Of a DNA stretch of 64,000 nt, positions 55,139-64,000 are shown in pieces. Position 1 is the stretch's first letter, and each line of letters opens with the position of its first letter. The stretch spans positions 186,001-250,000 of the forward strand of contig NZ_LT703007.1 of assembly GCF_900149695.1 (NCBI RefSeq). Direction: 5' to 3'. A program made the translations under genes and the position numbers. Below the pieces are notes generated by a model. It was not told the DNA's origin. It ran no database searches and saw only the letters and a list, made by a program, of their open reading frames with translations. Origin of the DNA: Anderseniella sp. Alg231-50 (GTDB taxonomy: Bacteria > Pseudomonadota > Alphaproteobacteria > Rhizobiales > Aestuariivirgaceae).

Positions 55139-55229
55139 GGCCGAAAGATGCCGTGATTCTCGAAATCAGGAAACGATTCTTTTCAAGGGCTTGGCAGACA
55201 GAGATGACATTCTGCCTGAACTTTCGCGT

Positions 55230-57320
55230 TCAGGCTGGCCTGATCCAGACATGATTGTCGTGAAAGGCACCGCCGCCAACCGGCGCAGGCTGATCGGCAC
55301 CGACCAGGGTGTTAATGCCGCAACCGCCTTCAAAACTGCGGTTCGGCCAGATGCCCTCAGATACCACGACACCGCGCTTTACCTTGTCGTGCGTACGCAC
55401 ATGCAGGATCACGACACCCAGTTCATTACCGATTTTGACCTTCTGGCCATCAGAAAATCCACTTGCATCCATGTCGGCGGGATGCATCAGCAGTTCCGGC
55501 CGGCCTTCGCGCTTAACCGAACCGGGCGTTTCGTTGAACGTGGTGTTTAAAAAAGTCCGTGCAGGACTGGTGGCCAGCCGGAACGGATGGACTTCATCTG
55601 CCGCCATGATGACTTCCCAGTGATCCGGGAATCCGGGCATCTGTCCAACCGGGCCTTTTGAACTGACATGGGCCTTGTGCCGTACATCCTGCCATTCGGG
55701 TTTAAACCGGAACCTGCCGTCGGGATGGCCGAAACCGTTGAGAAAGTGAGCGGTTTCAAAATCGGGTTGAACATCGCACCACCTGGCCGCTTGAAGATCG
55801 TCGATACGCATCCGGCCGGAATTTTCAAGCGTCCAGTCAATCAGCTCACGTTCACTCATCGCGAATCCGGGATGCTCGGCGCCCACCCTGCCAGCCAAGT
55901 CACAAATTACCTGATGGTTGCTGCGGCATTCGCCCGGAGCATCAATCAGTTTCGCGCCGACCTGAATGAACTGATGTCCGCTGCCCTGATAAACGTCGTC
56001 GTGTTCCAGGAACATGGTGGCCGGCAGCACGATGTCCGCCAACTCAGCCGTTTCGGTCATGAACTGCTCGTGTACACAGACAAACAGATCATCTCTGGCA
56101 AAGCCCTGTTTCACCGCGTTCTGATCCGGCGCAACCGTGATCGGATTGGTGTTTTGCGTGAACAGGACAGTGACGGGCGGGCCACCCTGCAAATCATAAG
56201 GGTCATTGTTGAGGACAGCACCTATGCGGCACTGATCCAGCATACGGACCGCAGGGTCGAAGGCATCAAGGCCCTCGATCATCATCTTGTTCCATTTGTA
56301 GATACCGGAATTCGAATGCAGCGCGCCACCGCCTTCATGCTGCCAATGCCCCATCACCGCTGCAATACTGGTGACCGCATGCATGTTTGCCGAGCCGTTG
56401 CGCGATCTGGCAAAACCATAACCGAGGCGGAAATAGGTTGCGCTGGTGCGGCCCACAACTGCTGCAAAATTCTCGATCTCTTCGACACTCAATCCCGTGA
56501 CAGATGCGGCCCATTGCGGTGTCTTGTCTTTCAGGTGTGTCTCAAGTCCCGCCGGATCGTCGGTGTATTTTTCCATATAGGCGCGATCGGCGTAGCCATC
56601 TCGGAAGGCGACATGCATGACAGCGCACGCCAGCGCACCATCGGTGCCAGGGCGGATCACGAGGCCGATATCGGCTTTCTTGAGAGAGCCGGTTTCATAA
56701 ACGTCAACCACGGCGATTTTCGCACCCCGGGACTTTCTGGCCGCAGCGGCATGGGTCATGACATTGACCTGGGTGTTGACCGGGTTGGTGCCCCACAAAA
56801 CAACCAGGTCGGACTTGGCTATCTCGCTGGAACTGGTGCCGCTGAGACTGCCGGTGCCCGCCGTATAGCCTGCGATCGGCAGCGACGTGCAGATGGTATC
56901 GTACATGCCGGAGTATTTTTTTACGTGACGCAGGCGATGCATTCCATCGCGCATGACCAGCCCCATGGTGCCGGCAAAGTAGTATGGCCACACGGCTTCG
57001 GCCCCGTGTTTTTCTTCTGCGGCCAGCATTGCTGCTGCGACTTCGTCAAGTGCGTCTTCCCACGACAATTGCTGCCAGTTACCTGACCCGCGCGCGCCCT
57101 TGCGCTTCAGCGGATGCAGCAACCTGTCCGGATGATGGATACGCTCGGCATAGCGGCCGACCTTTTCGCAGATCACCCCGGCGGTGTAGGGGTTGTCCCT
57201 GGCACCGCGCACCCGGCCAATGGTGTAGGCGTCCAAGACCTCGACCTCCAGGGCACAGGTCGATGGACAGTCATGCGGACATACGGAGTGCATTGTCTTG
57301 ATATTCGGGCGCAGGTTCAT
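55230..57320 (-). CDS. Molybdopterin oxidoreductase (DMSO-reductase family)
   Basis: A 696-residue molybdenum enzyme. The N-terminal motif CPHDCPSTCALEVEV with a later CEK is the [4Fe-4S] site, and the MGD-binding helices follow (VVLWGTNPVNTQVNVMTH and RNGSANMHAVTSIAAVMGHW). The C-terminal molydopterin-binding beta domain starts near residue 560. No twin-arginine signal is seen, so it is probably cytoplasmic. The physiological substrate is unknown; formate dehydrogenase and thiosulfate reductase are related. No chaperone or electron-transfer partner gene is adjacent. Confidence 0.88.
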   Translation of the reverse strand: MNLRPNIKTMHSVCPHDCPSTCALEVEVLDAYTIGRVRGARDNPYTAGVICEKVGRYAERIHHPDRLLHPLKRKGARGSGNWQQLSWEDALDEVAAAMLAAEEKHGAEAVWPYYFAGTMGLVMRDGMHRLRHVKKYSGMYDTICTSLPIAGYTAGTGSLSGTSSSEIAKSDLVVLWGTNPVNTQVNVMTHAAAARKSRGAKIAVVDVYETGSLKKADIGLVIRPGTDGALACAVMHVAFRDGYADRAYMEKYTDDPAGLETHLKDKTPQWAASVTGLSVEEIENFAAVVGRTSATYFRLGYGFARSRNGSANMHAVTSIAAVMGHWQHEGGGALHSNSGIYKWNKMMIEGLDAFDPAVRMLDQCRIGAVLNNDPYDLQGGPPVTVLFTQNTNPITVAPDQNAVKQGFARDDLFVCVHEQFMTETAELADIVLPATMFLEHDDVYQGSGHQFIQVGAKLIDAPGECRSNHQVICDLAGRVGAEHPGFAMSERELIDWTLENSGRMRIDDLQAARWCDVQPDFETAHFLNGFGHPDGRFRFKPEWQDVRHKAHVSSKGPVGQMPGFPDHWEVIMAADEVHPFRLATSPARTFLNTTFNETPGSVKREGRPELLMHPADMDASGFSDGQKVKIGNELGVVILHVRTHDKVKRGVVVSEGIWPNRSFEGGCGINTLVGADQPAPVGGGAFHDNHVWIRPA

Positions 57321-57430
57321 ATTTGCACCGTAGCTTCATGATACTGTTACGCCAATGGTCTTTGAGATCATATCAGCAATGTGAAGACTGCTCAGCCGCA
57401 GGCGACGCCCGCGACAAGGCACGAATCACC

Positions 57431-57964
57431 ATGTTCCTATATCATCACCGCACCTGTATTGGACGCGAAGGGCGACAGTGGCCAGTGGAGTACAAATCGA
57501 TCAGAGACTGGCTTTCCGGGGCGGCGCAGATGTTTTCTGCCCGTAACTCAGCCCTGCAAATCGGTGCCCTGCCATGCCGCAAAGGCAACGGATCACTGGA
57601 GGTCTGCCTGATCACGTCCCGCGGCGGCGGCAGGTGGATCATCCCCAAGGGGTGGCCGGAAACAGACCTCAGCCATGTCGAGGTTGCGGCGCAGGAAGCC
57701 TGGGAAGAAGCTGGCCTGACCGGACCGGTAAACCGCGATCTTTATGCATCCTACACGGCATCAAAGGAACTTGAGCCGGGGGTTGGAATTCCGGTGCGCA
57801 TGGATGTCTACCTGATGATAAATCCTAAACAGGCCAAGAAGTTTCCGGAACTGGGAGAGCGCAAGGTCAAGTGGTTGTCCATAGACAAGGCTGCCGAACG
57901 AGTGGACGAAGACGGTTTGAAAGATGTGCTGATCAAACTGAAAACCGACGGCTTGCCCACCTAG
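57431..57964 (+). CDS. NUDIX hydrolase
   Basis: A 177-residue protein with the NUDIX box: GWPETDLSHVEVAAQEAWEEAGLTG, where the box arginine is replaced by Gln (AQEAWEEAGL). The three metal-binding Glu residues are kept. Such alphaproteobacterial members resemble diphosphoinositol polyphosphate or Ap4A hydrolases. The ATG at 57431 with AAGG upstream is used; a second ATG at 57530 would still leave the domain intact. A strong terminator follows directly. Confidence 0.83.
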   Translation: MFLYHHRTCIGREGRQWPVEYKSIRDWLSGAAQMFSARNSALQIGALPCRKGNGSLEVCLITSRGGGRWIIPKGWPETDLSHVEVAAQEAWEEAGLTGPVNRDLYASYTASKELEPGVGIPVRMDVYLMINPKQAKKFPELGERKVKWLSIDKAAERVDEDGLKDVLIKLKTDGLPT

Positions 57965-57995
57965 CCCGGCCAAATATTGGCGGGCATAACTTTTT
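57964..57995 (+). terminator. Rho-independent terminator of the NUDIX gene
   Basis: GCCCG-CCAA / TTGG-CGGGC stem (57964-57985, one bulged G, 3-base loop) followed by five T's at 57991-57995. The stem starts within the stop codon. A textbook terminator for the rightward gene. Confidence 0.8.
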
Positions 57996-58067
57996 CACAA
58001 TGATGGTGCCGCCACGTTGCATTTGATAGTCACAAAACTGTCATAAACCAGCGGAACGGCCATAAAG

Positions 58068-59588
58068 ATGAGTGACGACGTCCAACCAGATGCGCCCCAG
58101 TTGCGCAAGACTTCGCTCGACAAGGATCTGTCAAAACTCTCCAGTATGGAAACCGCCACCAGAGCGCTGTCCATGCAGCTTCTGGCACCTGGCCTGGCGA
58201 TTGTGTTTCTGGCCTGTGCCGGGTTGCTGGCCGCCGCTTATTCCGGTGAAAATCCGAACAGCGCGCTGATCGTTGCAGCCGCCATCATCGGTGGTTACAT
58301 GGCGCTTAACATCGGCGCAAATGACGTGGCCAACAATGTCGGCCCTGCCGTGGGCTCCAAGGCCATGTCCTTGATGGCCGCGCTGGTGATTGCGGCTGTT
58401 TTTGAAAGCGCAGGCGCCATTATCGCCGGCGGCGATGTTGTTTCAACCATCTCAAAGGGCATTGTCGACCCCAAACAGGTGGCCGATGCAAACACCTTCG
58501 TGTGGGCCATGATGGCTGCACTGCTGTCGTGCGCCATGTGGGTCAACCTGGCAACCTGGCTCGGCGCGCCGGTGTCTACCACCCATTCGGTTGTAGGCGG
58601 TGTGATGGGCGCCGGCATTGCCGCTGCCGGTTTCAGCGTGGTGAACTGGGGAGTGATGGGCGCCATTGCGGCAAGCTGGGTGATCTCACCGCTTCTGGGC
58701 GGCGGCATCGCCGCGCTGTTCTTGTGGTTCATCAAGTCGAACATCATCTACCAGGATGACAAGATTGCCGCAGCGCGCAAATGGGTTCCGGTGCTGGTCT
58801 CCATCATGCTCGCAGCGTTTACCTGTTACCTGGTCATGAAAGGCCTCAAAAAAGTGTGGAAACCTGACCTTTCGGTCATCGCCATGCTGGGCCTGGCGGT
58901 GTTCGGTGCTTCCGTTCTGGTACTGCGTCCGATCATCCGCACTCAGTCGCAGGGCATGGAAAACCGCAATCAATCTCTGCGAAAACTGTTTCATATTCCA
59001 TTGATCTTTTCCGCCATGCTGTTGTCTTTCGCCCATGGCGCCAACGATGTCGCAAACGCGGTCGGCCCGCTTGCCGCCATCCTGCACACCATCCAGTCCG
59101 GTTCGGTGGACGCCAAGGTCGGTATCCCCTTGTGGGTCATGATGATCGGCGCCTTCGGCATCAGCCTTGGTCTGTTTCTGTATGGTCCCAAACTCATCAG
59201 AATGGTCGGCGAACAGATCACCAAGATGAATCCGATGCGGGCATTCTGTGTGGCGCTTTCTGCGGCCATTACAGTGTTGATTGCCTCCGGACTGGGTCTG
59301 CCTGTCAGTTCCACCCACATTGCCGTGGGCGGGGTGTTCGGTGTTGGTTTCCTGCGCGAATATTACACAACGCATTCCAAACGCCGGCGCACCTATCTGG
59401 CCCGAAAGGCAGGCAATACCAGGTTCACACAGGTCCAGGCCGATGAGCGCAGCGAAGACGAAATCGTCTACCGCAAACTGGTGCGCAGATCACACTTCAT
59501 GACAATTGTCGCGGCATGGCTCATCACGGTACCGGCAACCGCCGTGCTGGCTGGGGCACTGTACTTCGTACTGCAGCAAATGGGTTGA
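58068..59588 (+). CDS. pitA: Inorganic phosphate transporter (PiT family)
   Basis: A 506-residue inner-membrane transporter with about eleven helices. The two PiT signature repeats are present: GANDVANNVGPAVGSKAMS near residue 85 and GANDVANAVGPLAAILHT near residue 325. The second half includes the QGMENRNQSLRKLFHIPLIF loop. Pit carriers move metal-phosphate with protons at low affinity. The start ATG at 58068 has only a weak ribosome site. Convergent with the anti-sigma gene, with 11 bases between. Confidence 0.92.
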   Translation: MSDDVQPDAPQLRKTSLDKDLSKLSSMETATRALSMQLLAPGLAIVFLACAGLLAAAYSGENPNSALIVAAAIIGGYMALNIGANDVANNVGPAVGSKAMSLMAALVIAAVFESAGAIIAGGDVVSTISKGIVDPKQVADANTFVWAMMAALLSCAMWVNLATWLGAPVSTTHSVVGGVMGAGIAAAGFSVVNWGVMGAIAASWVISPLLGGGIAALFLWFIKSNIIYQDDKIAAARKWVPVLVSIMLAAFTCYLVMKGLKKVWKPDLSVIAMLGLAVFGASVLVLRPIIRTQSQGMENRNQSLRKLFHIPLIFSAMLLSFAHGANDVANAVGPLAAILHTIQSGSVDAKVGIPLWVMMIGAFGISLGLFLYGPKLIRMVGEQITKMNPMRAFCVALSAAITVLIASGLGLPVSSTHIAVGGVFGVGFLREYYTTHSKRRRTYLARKAGNTRFTQVQADERSEDEIVYRKLVRRSHFMTIVAAWLITVPATAVLAGALYFVLQQMG

Positions 59589-59599
59589 ACGGAAAATAC

Positions 59600-60358
59600 C
59601 TACAACTGGCCGCGCAATGCCTGCGCCATGCCAACCAGTTGCTCGTTCGGAACATCACCTATGACCATGTAGCTGGTGCCGTTTCTGGCCCAGTGGACGA
59701 TGGGCAGACCTTCCCTGACCTCCGTCGCCAGATCTGCATCTGGCGCCCCATCCTGCGTGATGCAAAAGGCAACCGGTGTGACGCCGTCATGCAGATAGGC
59801 CAGTTGCACCAGCGGACGCGAACCGAACCTGAGCATCTGCCCACGCCTGAAATCGGCTATGGGAACTTTCAACGCCTGCCGGGTGAGCGTTACGCCGATA
59901 CGGCCGGACAAGTGTTCCAGCGTCTTGTCCACTTCGGCAGGCGCAATTGCGTTCCACTTCAGCGTTTCTGCCGAGTAAAGCACCTGATACTCAGCCACTG
60001 CTTCACGCCATGACTTGTCCGCGGTAGTCAAGTTACCTGAGCCTGATCCCACCAGCACACCTATCGCCAGACACGCCGCGCACGCTGCAGCTACCAGCAG
60101 TCTCCTGTTGCCAGCACCGGTTTTCACATCATTGGCGGGTTCTGCATCCATTGCCAGGGCAGATCGCAGTTCATCAACCGGCGCGCCTGCCCCGAGCGCC
60201 AGATAGTCTTTTGACATACGGTCACGATCGATCTGCAACTCCGCCAGTTCAGAGGCCAGCTGTGCATCGGCGAGGCTGCGCTCACGCACTTCCTTCGCCT
60301 GGTGTTCGTCCAGTTCACCATCAAGATATGCTGTGAGTGTTTCGGGCGTGATCTTCAT
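59600..60358 (-). CDS. Anti-sigma factor (transmembrane)
   Basis: A 252-residue protein. The N-terminal anti-sigma domain begins TAYLDGELDEHQAKEVRERS and continues to about residue 55; a transmembrane helix lies at about 88-106 (LLVAAACAACLAIGVLVG); and the C-terminal 145 residues form an extracytoplasmic sensor domain with no recognised fold. The sigma gene stop overlaps its ATG by 4 bases, as expected for sigma/anti-sigma pairs. It would hold the sigma factor inactive until an envelope signal. Confidence 0.85.
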   Translation of the reverse strand: MKITPETLTAYLDGELDEHQAKEVRERSLADAQLASELAELQIDRDRMSKDYLALGAGAPVDELRSALAMDAEPANDVKTGAGNRRLLVAAACAACLAIGVLVGSGSGNLTTADKSWREAVAEYQVLYSAETLKWNAIAPAEVDKTLEHLSGRIGVTLTRQALKVPIADFRRGQMLRFGSRPLVQLAYLHDGVTPVAFCITQDGAPDADLATEVREGLPIVHWARNGTSYMVIGDVPNEQLVGMAQALRGQL

Positions 60359-60852
60359 TTCGATTTCCTGACCGCATCGTTTTGCGGATTCATACCAGCC
60401 AATTTAGCCCGTGCCGCAGCCAACCTGCTCATAACAGTGCCGATTGGCACATCCAGCGCCTGAGCCGCTTCTGCATATGTCCATCCTTCGAGATAGACCA
60501 GCAGAACCGTTTCACGCTGGGCCTCTGGAAGCTCTGCTACTGCAGTTAACACCTGGGATGCGAAAATATTCGTTTCCACATGGCCGGCCCCGTCAAAACT
60601 CAACACGTTTTCCGCCTCAACCGTACCACTTCCCGTGCGCACCCGCGCCGCCCTGAGTTCATTGCGCCACACATTCATCATCATGGTCATCAACCAGCGG
60701 TCCAGCCTGGTGTCGGGATGGTACATGGCGGCCTTTTCCAGCGCGCGGACACATGTCGCCTGCACCAGATCCCGCGCGCGTTCCGCATCGCGGGTCAGCA
60801 CGAGGGCGAACCTCCACAAGGCGGACAGATGCTGTTCCAGTTCATCGCGCAC
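60355..60852 (-). CDS. ECF RNA polymerase sigma factor
   Basis: A 165-residue extracytoplasmic-function sigma factor. Region 2 is YHPDTRLDRWLMTMMMNVWRNELR, and region 4 is LPEAQRETVLLVYLEGWTYAEAAQALDVPIGTVMSRLAAARAKL in parts (ETVLLVYLEGWTYAEAAQAL and GTVMSRLAAARAKL). The start is GTG at 60852. The divergent gene's promoter region carries a matching motif, suggesting autoregulation and control of the DUF4399 gene. Confidence 0.9.
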   Translation of the reverse strand: MRDELEQHLSALWRFALVLTRDAERARDLVQATCVRALEKAAMYHPDTRLDRWLMTMMMNVWRNELRAARVRTGSGTVEAENVLSFDGAGHVETNIFASQVLTAVAELPEAQRETVLLVYLEGWTYAEAAQALDVPIGTVMSRLAAARAKLAGMNPQNDAVRKSK

Positions 60853-60884
60853 TACGCCGAGATCCCATAATTTGCTTCATGATC

Positions 60885-60914
60885 GAATAAACCGGGGCCT
60901 TGCGGTGTTTATCC
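60885..60914. promoter_or_regulatory. Two inverted GRATAAAC elements between sigma and DUF4399 genes
   Basis: GAATAAAC at 60885-60892 (rightward) and GGATAAAC on the other strand at 60907-60914. Each could be the -35 element of an ECF promoter, one for each divergent gene. No clear -10 consensus is known for this sigma, so this is inference. Confidence 0.35.
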
Positions 60915-60959
60915 CGCAGTACCGCAACGGCGTACTGACCTAACCTATGGAGAGAAACT

Positions 60960-61388
60960 ATGAACAAACTCATCTCAATCGCAAGCCTTGCCGCCACAAT
61001 TGCATTGTCCGGTGCAGCCCTTGCCGGCGAAACCCCTGCTCCTGAAGGTGCCGGTGTCTACTTCATCAATGTCAATGACGGAGACACCCTGACCAACCCC
61101 GTAACCATCCAGTTCGGCCTCAAGGGCATGGGTGTCGCGCCGGCCGGTACTGAAAAGGAACATACCGGCCATCATCACCTGATTATCAATGAAACCATTG
61201 AAGGTGAGGAACTGAACGAACCCATTCCTGCCGACGACCAGCATGTGCATTTCGGCGGCGGCCAGACAGAAAAGACACTGGACCTGCCGGCAGGCACACA
61301 CACCCTGCAACTGGTCCTGGGCGACTGGAGCCACATTCCGCACAATCCGCCGGTCATGTCCGAAAAGATCACCGTAACCGTGAAATAA
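60960..61388 (+). CDS. DUF4399 secreted protein
   Basis: A 142-residue exported protein with signal peptide (cut near AALA, residue 22). The DUF4399 core is GVYFINVNDGDTLTNPVTIQFGLKGMGV, then HTGHHHLIINETI, then DQHVHFGGGQTE, ending GDWSHIPHNPPVMSEKITVTV. The His clusters suggest metal (perhaps copper) binding. It is divergent from the ECF sigma gene and a likely member of its regulon. Confidence 0.83.
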   Translation: MNKLISIASLAATIALSGAALAGETPAPEGAGVYFINVNDGDTLTNPVTIQFGLKGMGVAPAGTEKEHTGHHHLIINETIEGEELNEPIPADDQHVHFGGGQTEKTLDLPAGTHTLQLVLGDWSHIPHNPPVMSEKITVTVK

Positions 61389-61550
61389 CACTCTGCATGC
61401 GTGAAGCCGCTTCATCTGATGGTGAGGCGCCTTCACCTTGCTCCGACCAGAGAGGAATATTTGTCAGAGCCACGATGTGTCGCTTCTTGCCGATACAGTT
61501 GAATACGGTGTCTAATGGGTCAGTATTTTTTCCCTTGAAGGACATAGAGC

Positions 61551-63971
61551 ATGAAATCGACTGCGCGGGTTGTCATCGTTGGCGGCGGTGTAATGGGCGT
61601 CGGCCTGTTGTATTCTCTGGTAAAAGAAGGCTGGAGCGATGTGGTACTGGTTGAAAAGGGCGAGCTGACGTCGGGCTCTACCTGGCATGCAGCGGGCCAG
61701 TGCCCGCATTTCACCGGCTCACTTAACCTGGCCAAGATCCATCACGAAGGCACACTGGTCTATCCCAGGCTGGAGGAAGAGACCGGGGAAGCGGTGTCCT
61801 GGCACGGCTGCGGCGGCCTGCGTCTTGCCATCACCGACGCGGAAGTCGAATGGTTCAAGCAGGTCTACGGCGTTTCCAAGCTCATCGGCTATGAAGCTGC
61901 CCTGATCGGACCTGACGAAATCAAGAAGTACCATCCCTATCTCGAGACCTTCGGGGTCAAGATGGCCTATGTCACCGTAACCGACGGCCATGTGGCACCG
62001 GCGGATGTCACCAACTCCATGGCAGCAGGCGCGCGCCAGGGTGGCGCGGAAATCTATCGCCGCACCATGGTTGAGAACATTGAACTGCTGCCCACCGGCG
62101 AATGGAAAGTCATCACCGACAAGGGCAGTATTGTGTGCGAACACGTGGTCAATGCGGCCGGCTCCTATGCCGACGTGGTGGGCGCATGGACCGGACATAA
62201 TGTGCCGATCTGCAACATGCTGCACCATTACCTCATCACCGAACCGGTTCAGGAGCTGATCGACCTGAAAGACGAACTGCCGGTGGTTCGCGATCCCTAC
62301 TCCCATTCCTACCTGCGTGAAGAAACAAACGGTGTTCTGGTTGGTCCTTATGAAACCGAAGGCGCACATGTGTGCTGGGACGGCAAGCCACCGACATGGG
62401 ACTTTGAGAACGAACTGATCACACCGGAACTGGACCGGTTGATGCCGTGGCTGGAAAAGGCCACCGAGCGCATGCCGATCTTTGCCAATGCCGGCATCAA
62501 GTCGGTTATCTCCGGCGCCATCACCCACACCCCGGACGCCAACTTCCTGCTTGGTCCGGCACCCGGGCCGGCAAACTACTGGATGGCAACCGGCGCTTCC
62601 ATCGGTGTCTGCCAGGGCGCAGGCGCGGGCAAGTACCTGGCACAATGGATGGTGCATGGCGCAACCGACATCAACATGGCTGAATTCGATCCACGCCGGT
62701 TCGGCAACTGGGCCGACAAGGACTATGCGACCGAGCTGTCCATCGTTGACTATCAGCACATGTATTACTGCTATCGCCACGGCGAGCAGCACATGAACAA
62801 ACGGCCATTGCGCACATCGTCCCTGTATGACCGCCTGAAGGACCGCGGTGCCCAGTTCCAGGCTGTGTTCGGCTGGGAGCGCGCACGCTGGTTCTCCACC
62901 GACGGCAAGAGCGAAGACTATTCCTTCCGCCGCTCCAACTGGTTTGATGTGGTGGCTGAAGAGTGCAAGGCGGTGCGCGAAACCGCCGGTCTCATGGACC
63001 TCACGACATTTGCCAAGTTCGACGTGAAAGGCAAGGACGCAGAAAGCTTCCTGGAGCGCATATGCGCCAATCGCATCCCCAAGAAGGTCGGCGGCATCAT
63101 GCTGGGCCACCTGGTCAAGGAAGGCGGGCGTATCGAGAGCGAGATCACCGTCACCCGCCTCGGCGAAGAGCACTTTTATGTCCTGTCAGCCGCCGTTGCC
63201 CAGTTGCATGACATGGATGCGTTGCGCTGGCGCCGCAGCAAGGACGAAGTCGTTACAATTACGGACGTAACGGATGATTTTGGCGTCCTGGCGCTGGCCG
63301 GTCCGTTGTCGCGGGATATTCTGCAGCCGCATACGCCGCAGGACCTGTCCAATGACGGACTGCGCTGGCTGCGCGGTACTATCACCGAGGTTGCCGGTAT
63401 CAAGGATGTCCGTCTGATGCGGGTCAATTATGTGGGTGAACTGGGTTGGGAAATACATGCCCCGATGGATGGCCTGCCGGCAATCTTCGACGCCTTGATG
63501 GCAACCGGTGAACCATTGGGAATGCGACTCTTCGGCGCCTATGCCATGAACTCGCTTCGCATGGAGAAGGCCTATCGCGGTTGGGGAACCGAGCTGACCC
63601 AGGAAGTCACCCTGATCGAGGGCGACATGGAACGCTTCTGCCGTCTGGACAAGGAGTTCATCGGCAAAGCGGCTACACAGGCATCGAAACAGCGCGGCCC
63701 GCGTATCCAGCTTGTCTACATGGAGGTTGAAACAACCGATGCAGACTGTGCCGGCAATGAACCGATCTATCAGAACGGTGAGATTGTTGGCCTGACCACC
63801 GGCGGTGCCTATGGTCATGCGGTGAAAAAATCACTGACCTTTGCGTACCTGGATCCGAAAAAGGCCGACATGGCCAAGGACTTCGAGATCATGATGTTCG
63901 ATGAAATGCAGCCTGCCAGGATCATCGAGCAACCGGCCTGGGATCCGGAGAATGTCCGCCTGAGAGCGTAG
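61551..63971 (+). CDS. Dimethylglycine/sarcosine dehydrogenase-like FAD enzyme
   Basis: An 806-residue two-domain enzyme. The N-terminal DAO-type oxidoreductase has VVIVGGGVMGVGLLYSLVKEGWSDVVLVEKGEL (Rossmann, shown in parts VVIVGGGVMGVGLL and VVLVEKGEL) and TSGSTWHAAGQCPHF with the histidine used for covalent FAD in the dimethylglycine dehydrogenases. The C-terminal half (from about residue 430) is a GcvT-like folate domain (YDRLKDRGAQFQAVFGWER, then RVNYVGELGWEIHAP). It probably oxidises N-methylglycine compounds and passes the methyl to tetrahydrofolate. The 3' end is 29 bases from the window edge. Exact substrate is unproven. Confidence 0.87.
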   Translation: MKSTARVVIVGGGVMGVGLLYSLVKEGWSDVVLVEKGELTSGSTWHAAGQCPHFTGSLNLAKIHHEGTLVYPRLEEETGEAVSWHGCGGLRLAITDAEVEWFKQVYGVSKLIGYEAALIGPDEIKKYHPYLETFGVKMAYVTVTDGHVAPADVTNSMAAGARQGGAEIYRRTMVENIELLPTGEWKVITDKGSIVCEHVVNAAGSYADVVGAWTGHNVPICNMLHHYLITEPVQELIDLKDELPVVRDPYSHSYLREETNGVLVGPYETEGAHVCWDGKPPTWDFENELITPELDRLMPWLEKATERMPIFANAGIKSVISGAITHTPDANFLLGPAPGPANYWMATGASIGVCQGAGAGKYLAQWMVHGATDINMAEFDPRRFGNWADKDYATELSIVDYQHMYYCYRHGEQHMNKRPLRTSSLYDRLKDRGAQFQAVFGWERARWFSTDGKSEDYSFRRSNWFDVVAEECKAVRETAGLMDLTTFAKFDVKGKDAESFLERICANRIPKKVGGIMLGHLVKEGGRIESEITVTRLGEEHFYVLSAAVAQLHDMDALRWRRSKDEVVTITDVTDDFGVLALAGPLSRDILQPHTPQDLSNDGLRWLRGTITEVAGIKDVRLMRVNYVGELGWEIHAPMDGLPAIFDALMATGEPLGMRLFGAYAMNSLRMEKAYRGWGTELTQEVTLIEGDMERFCRLDKEFIGKAATQASKQRGPRIQLVYMEVETTDADCAGNEPIYQNGEIVGLTTGGAYGHAVKKSLTFAYLDPKKADMAKDFEIMMFDEMQPARIIEQPAWDPENVRLRA

Positions 63972-64000
63972 TTCTCCTTCACCTCAACATGAACCGTGGG

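Noticed and set aside
55668-57086. 472-codon open frame opposite the molybdopterin oxidoreductase
   Set aside because: It is antisense to a well-supported conserved gene, with atypical composition and no recognised domains.
1-64000. CRISPR array, rRNA or tRNA genes, IS elements, prophage
   Set aside because: No regularly spaced direct repeats, cloverleaf-like segments, transposases, integrases or phage structural genes were seen.

Overview
The window looks like chromosomal DNA of an alphaproteobacterium, most likely of the Hyphomicrobiales (Rhizobiales) kind. Pointers are the complex I subunit NDUFA12, a DUF2155 protein, an HdaA-type DnaA regulator, a class II (B12-dependent) ribonucleotide reductase, a Fur/Mur-controlled sitABCD manganese transporter, a CtrA-type TTAA-N7-TTAA site, clustered GANTC sites, and the order M48 protease - dsbA - aroQ - accB - accC - aat - DUF2155 - NDUFA12 - mlaD. 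Coding density is high. No rRNA, tRNA, transposase, integrase or CRISPR array was seen.

Layout. 1-12 kb: envelope protease (cut by the left edge), DsbA-like oxidoreductase, aroQ, acetyl-CoA carboxylase accBC, a class III nucleotide cyclase, a pentapeptide-repeat protein, aat, and a leftward set NDUFA12 - mlaD - methyltransferase - DUF2155 - small secreted protein. 12-17 kb: MlaF-like ATPase, DM13 protein, DMT exporter, and a LysR regulator divergent from an SHMT-family PLP enzyme. 16.7-21.5 kb: a complete mde-type methionine catabolic locus (Lrp regulator divergent from methionine gamma-lyase and an AceE-like 2-oxoacid dehydrogenase), with a translationally coupled exported HExxH protein at its end. 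21.5-26.2 kb: nrdJ behind a 770-base upstream region holding a CtrA-type site, GANTC sites, two DnaA-box-like sequences in inverted order, an NrdR-like box and a long, highly foldable leader. 26.2-27.7 kb: an AT-rich islet with an HNH nuclease, an ImmA/IrrE-type metallopeptidase and intergenic palindromes. 27.8-31 kb: small envelope and unknown proteins, a MaoC hydratase and an L,D-transpeptidase. 31-35 kb: Fur/Mur regulator divergent from sitABCD. 35-54 kb: maeB, aspS, an MFS carrier, rnd, cydAB plus a DUF2474 peptide, ppx, ppk, hdaA, perM, a CDP-alcohol phosphatidyltransferase, a DUF2066 protein, and divergent purMN. 54-64 kb: a GST-like protein, a molybdopterin oxidoreductase, a NUDIX hydrolase, a Pit phosphate transporter, an ECF sigma/anti-sigma pair divergent from a DUF4399 protein, and a dimethylglycine/sarcosine-dehydrogenase-like flavoprotein.

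How the parts work together. The accBC, aroQ, purMN, aspS and rnd genes are housekeeping. Nucleotide supply (nrdJ) appears wired to the cell cycle through DnaA-, CtrA- and NrdR-like sites, and hdaA, the presumed brake on DnaA, lies 22 kb away just upstream of ppk-ppx. The mde locus would turn methionine into methanethiol, ammonia and 2-oxobutyrate and then oxidise the oxoacid. The most unusual material is the structured nrdJ leader; the AT-rich HNH/ImmA islet and the HExxH protein coupled to mdeB come next.
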